Origin: Granulimonas faecalis
Lineage (GTDB): Bacteria; Actinomycetota; Coriobacteriia; Coriobacteriales; Atopobiaceae
Reading direction: 5' to 3'
Assembly: GCF_022834715.1 (NCBI RefSeq)
Contig: NZ_BQKC01000002.1
Location: 82,864-146,863, forward strand
Length of the DNA: 64,000 nt
Of the stretch, positions 61,574 to 64,000 are shown one piece after another (the stretch's first letter is position 1; each line of letters begins with the position of its first letter). Both the position numbers and the translations under genes were made by a program. Below the pieces are notes generated by a model that searched no databases, was not told where the DNA came from, and was given only the letters and a program-made list of their open reading frames with translations.

Positions 61574-64000
61574 TCAGAGGGAAGGTCCGGAGGCATCGCG
61601 GTCCCGCTGCCTGCCCATGGAGGTGGACAGGAAGCTGCCGTGGACCGGCGCCACGGGCATGTAGTGGCTCTCCGCGAACAGCGCCCTGGCGTCGGCCGGA
61701 CCCCAGTCACCCCTTCCCTGGGCCCTGCGGGCCTCCTTCACCGAGGGCGGGGCCACGGCCTCCAGGCCGTCGTAGAGGTTCGCCCCGCCGGCGTCGGCCA
61801 CCTCCCTCATGGTGTGGGGCCCGAAGCTGTAGGCGAGGTAGTCCAGGGTCGAGGACCCAAGGTGGTCGACGTAGGAGCGGCGGGTGACATCGGCCACCTC
61901 CTCCACGCCGTCCTCGTTCCTGACCGTGAGCTGGGAGGCGAGCCGCTTCGCGAGGTCCGGGTCCACTGACAGGCCCATGCCCCTCGGGTCGGTGACGAAC
62001 ATGTTGACGTTCTCGGCCCAGCGATCGGGGTCGGCCTGACCGGGCTCCGACCTGGACCAGCCGTCCCCGTCGGGCTCGATAAGGCCGCCGGAGTAGACGG
62101 TTCGGGCGGGCTTGCCCATGAGGCGGTAGAGCCCCATGGCCCTCACCGCGTCGTGCTTCGCCTGGAGCAGGCTCTGGGTGTTGAGGTAGATCAGCTCCGT
62201 GGCGGCCTCGACGTCGCCCCCGCGGCAGGCGGCGACGAAACGCTTGCTCCACGCGCCGGACTTGCCTGTGCCCTCGCTCTTGACGGCGGTGGAGATCTGG
62301 GAGGCGGCGGTCCGCTCGGCGGTGCGGCCGCAGCCCCCGCCGCCGATGGAGACGATGGAACCGTCGTCGGCCATGGAGAGGTCGAAGCCGGCGTAGCTGA
62401 ACAGGTCCTCGATCTTTCCCACGCTCCCCTTGACGCCGGTCTCGACGCACTCCCGGTACAGGGAGGTGGCGCAGGCCTCCGGGCTCGAGACCAGGATGTG
62501 GCCGCGGTAGGTAGAGGCGGCCAGGGCCTCGGAGACGTGGGCGTCGTAGGAGGAGACGAAGTAGGGGGCGCCCTCGTTGGCGAGCACCCTGTCCTCCGCG
62601 AACCCCTCGGAGAGCCCGGGCCTCTCGGCGATGCCGCGGGCCACGTCTCCCCCCTCGTTGAAGTAGACGGGCTTGTTGCCGCGATCGTCGGCGGGGGCGG
62701 AGACGTCCAGGCGGACGCCCGGGGCGGCCACGGTGAAACGGGCGGCGGCCTCGGCCCGGGCCTCGGGGGTCCTCAGGGGCACGACGCCGATGGTGTCCCC
62801 GTCGAAGTCGCCGTCGTAGGACATGGCGGTCACGGGGTTCACGGCGATGTCGGCGATGGCCTCGTCCACCCTGGCCCTGAGATAGCGCACCCCTCCCCTC
62901 TTGAGGATGGGGTCCCTCCACGTGAGGACCCAGTCGCCGTCTGCGACGCCGGCGTTTTCCGCGATCTCGGGGGAGAGGGCGACCTCGGTCACCGAGAGGG
63001 AGGGGTCGGGATGCCAGACCGCCGTGGAGGACCCTGGGATCCTGCCCTTGAGGAGGCGCTTGACGAACTCGTTCGCCTTGGTGTCGCAGACCTCCCGCTC
63101 CACCTGGGACGACAGCCGCAGGACCGTGCCCCTCGCCCGGTCCTCGGCCCGGTCCGCGCGCTCGGCGCACTCGGCGGCTCTCGCGGCGTCGCCCGCGGCC
63201 TCGAAGGCCGCGGCGCACCGGCGGTAGAAGTCCTGGGCGACAACGGCCGTGAGGGTCTGGGCGTACATGCGGGTGACGTCGCTCTCCCTCTCCATGCCGT
63301 CCGGGCCCACGGAGGCGCGGCGGGCAGACACGGCCATGACCGGGAGCCTCCAGACACCCCTCTCCGCGTCGTAAGGCACGGGCTGGTCGACCCCGTGGGA
63401 GTCGGGGCCGAAGCTCACCTCGAAGGGCACCTCGACGTAGCCCCCGGGCCCGCGGAGGCAGCGGGCGACGTCGGACCTGAGCAGGGCCATGTCGAGGCGC
63501 GGGACGCGGGAGGCGCCGAGGCAGGCCGCGCCCCTGGAGCCGGCCTGGCGGGCCGCCCCGGCCAGCACCTGGCCCACGGGCAGCTCGATGGCCCTGTCGC
63601 CGGCGTCTTCGGGGGCCTCCATGCGCCCGATGGCGCCGTCGTCGGCCAGGGTCACCCCGAAGCTGCGGCAGCGCTCGCGGATGTGGGAGAACGACGACTC
63701 CCTGCCGTAGAGCTCGGAGGTGATCCCGTCGCACCCTTCCTGGGACAGGATCCACAGGAGCTGGCCGGAGGTGTTGCGCCCCTCTCCCGCGTCGGCGTCG
63801 TAGACGTGGGTCTTGACATCGACGAGCTTGTCGGTGACGTCCACATGGATGGTGCCGCATCCTCCCCTCACGAGGCGGGCCGGCTGCTCCTGAGGGCAGA
63901 TCGGGGCGCCGGAGGCGGCGGCCTCCGAGGCGGCCTTGAGGGCCGAGGACTCGAGGCCCTTGCGGGCGGAGTGGTGGCGGCGCCTCTGGGCCTTACCCGA
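61574..64000 (-). CDS. RNA polymerase beta-prime-like protein (5' end beyond window)
   Basis: The frame is open to the window edge, so only the C-terminal 808 codons are seen. The double-psi beta-barrel catalytic motif is present: MSYDGDFDGDTIGVVPL at about 62786-62829, with all three metal-binding Asp of D-F-D-G-D, then EARAEAAARF as in bacterial beta-prime. About 125 residues later GVKGSVGKIEDLFSYAG resembles the bridge-helix/trigger-loop G-A-K-G-S-x-x-x-I motif. Bacterial beta-prime has about 320 residues between these two points, so this is a stripped version. No beta subunit is in view. Similar compact polymerases occur in large phages and plasmids. It may transcribe the element's own genes. 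Confidence 0.75.
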   Translation of the reverse strand, partial: SGKAQRRRHHSARKGLESSALKAASEAAASGAPICPQEQPARLVRGGCGTIHVDVTDKLVDVKTHVYDADAGEGRNTSGQLLWILSQEGCDGITSELYGRESSFSHIRERCRSFGVTLADDGAIGRMEAPEDAGDRAIELPVGQVLAGAARQAGSRGAACLGASRVPRLDMALLRSDVARCLRGPGGYVEVPFEVSFGPDSHGVDQPVPYDAERGVWRLPVMAVSARRASVGPDGMERESDVTRMYAQTLTAVVAQDFYRRCAAAFEAAGDAARAAECAERADRAEDRARGTVLRLSSQVEREVCDTKANEFVKRLLKGRIPGSSTAVWHPDPSLSVTEVALSPEIAENAGVADGDWVLTWRDPILKRGGVRYLRARVDEAIADIAVNPVTAMSYDGDFDGDTIGVVPLRTPEARAEAAARFTVAAPGVRLDVSAPADDRGNKPVYFNEGGDVARGIAERPGLSEGFAEDRVLANEGAPYFVSSYDAHVSEALAASTYRGHILVSSPEACATSLYRECVETGVKGSVGKIEDLFSYAGFDLSMADDGSIVSIGGGGCGRTAERTAASQISTAVKSEGTGKSGAWSKRFVAACRGGDVEAATELIYLNTQSLLQAKHDAVRAMGLYRLMGKPARTVYSGGLIEPDGDGWSRSEPGQADPDRWAENVNMFVTDPRGMGLSVDPDLAKRLASQLTVRNEDGVEEVADVTRRSYVDHLGSSTLDYLAYSFGPHTMREVADAGGANLYDGLEAVAPPSVKEARRAQGRGDWGPADARALFAESHYMPVAPVHGSFLSTSMGRQRDRDASGPSL

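Overview
The window is about 70% G+C, densely coded and carries no rRNA or tRNA that I can see. Several features point to Actinomycetota, most likely class Coriobacteriia: an actinobacterial integration host factor (mihF), type I-C cas genes, a Cna-B pilin-like surface protein with a class B sortase, and a MobL-like relaxase. The relaxase, ArdC and Lar anti-restriction genes, SSBs, primase, helicases and toxin genes, with no housekeeping genes, indicate a large mobilizable or conjugative plasmid or integrative element rather than core chromosome. The genus cannot be fixed from sequence alone.

Layout. 0-5.4 kb: hipBA toxin-antitoxin pair and small unknown genes. 5.6-25 kb: a probable anti-defence and maintenance region with two ArdC-like proteins, two Lar-like zinc proteins, a YraN-like nuclease-fold protein, an orphan type I-C Cascade (cas5-cas8c-cas7) with no cas3, cas1, cas2 or cas4 in the window, a NUC/EndA-type nuclease behind it, mihF, a PD-(D/E)XK-like protein, a Fic protein and a SLOG protein. 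A solitary I-C-type repeat lies 4.6 kb upstream of cas5, and a second repeat-like hairpin lies just downstream of the cas operon. 25-33 kb: two SSB-like genes, an ORF-poor 1.9 kb block holding a matched inverted repeat pair, a CPBP protease, RecJ and a catalytically dead tyrosine-recombinase homologue. 33-43 kb: LytTR regulator, SNF2-type helicase, PrimPol-like primase and UvrD-like helicase. 43-51 kb: a giant Cna-B surface protein, a small membrane peptide, and a secreted zinc-finger protein. 51-54 kb: a single-chain HSDR_N-methylase-specificity enzyme broken by frameshifts. 55-64 kb: a minus-strand run of genes reading from an RNA polymerase beta-prime-like protein (cut by the window edge) through small membrane proteins, the relaxase and a Clp-type AAA+ ATPase to sortase B.

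How it may fit together (inference): the relaxase block moves the element; SSBs, primase, helicases and RecJ handle its DNA; ArdC, Lar and possibly the Cas3-less Cascade with solo repeats protect incoming DNA from host restriction and CRISPR; hipBA, Fic and the methylase stabilise it; the Cna-B protein and sortase act on the cell surface.

Caution: at least six genes are broken by one-base indels, five of them in G or C runs (547-553, 10895-10900, 17380-17384, 21239-21246, 52047-52055). Long-read assembly error is the simplest explanation for most. True phase variation is possible for the toxins and the methylase but unproven.
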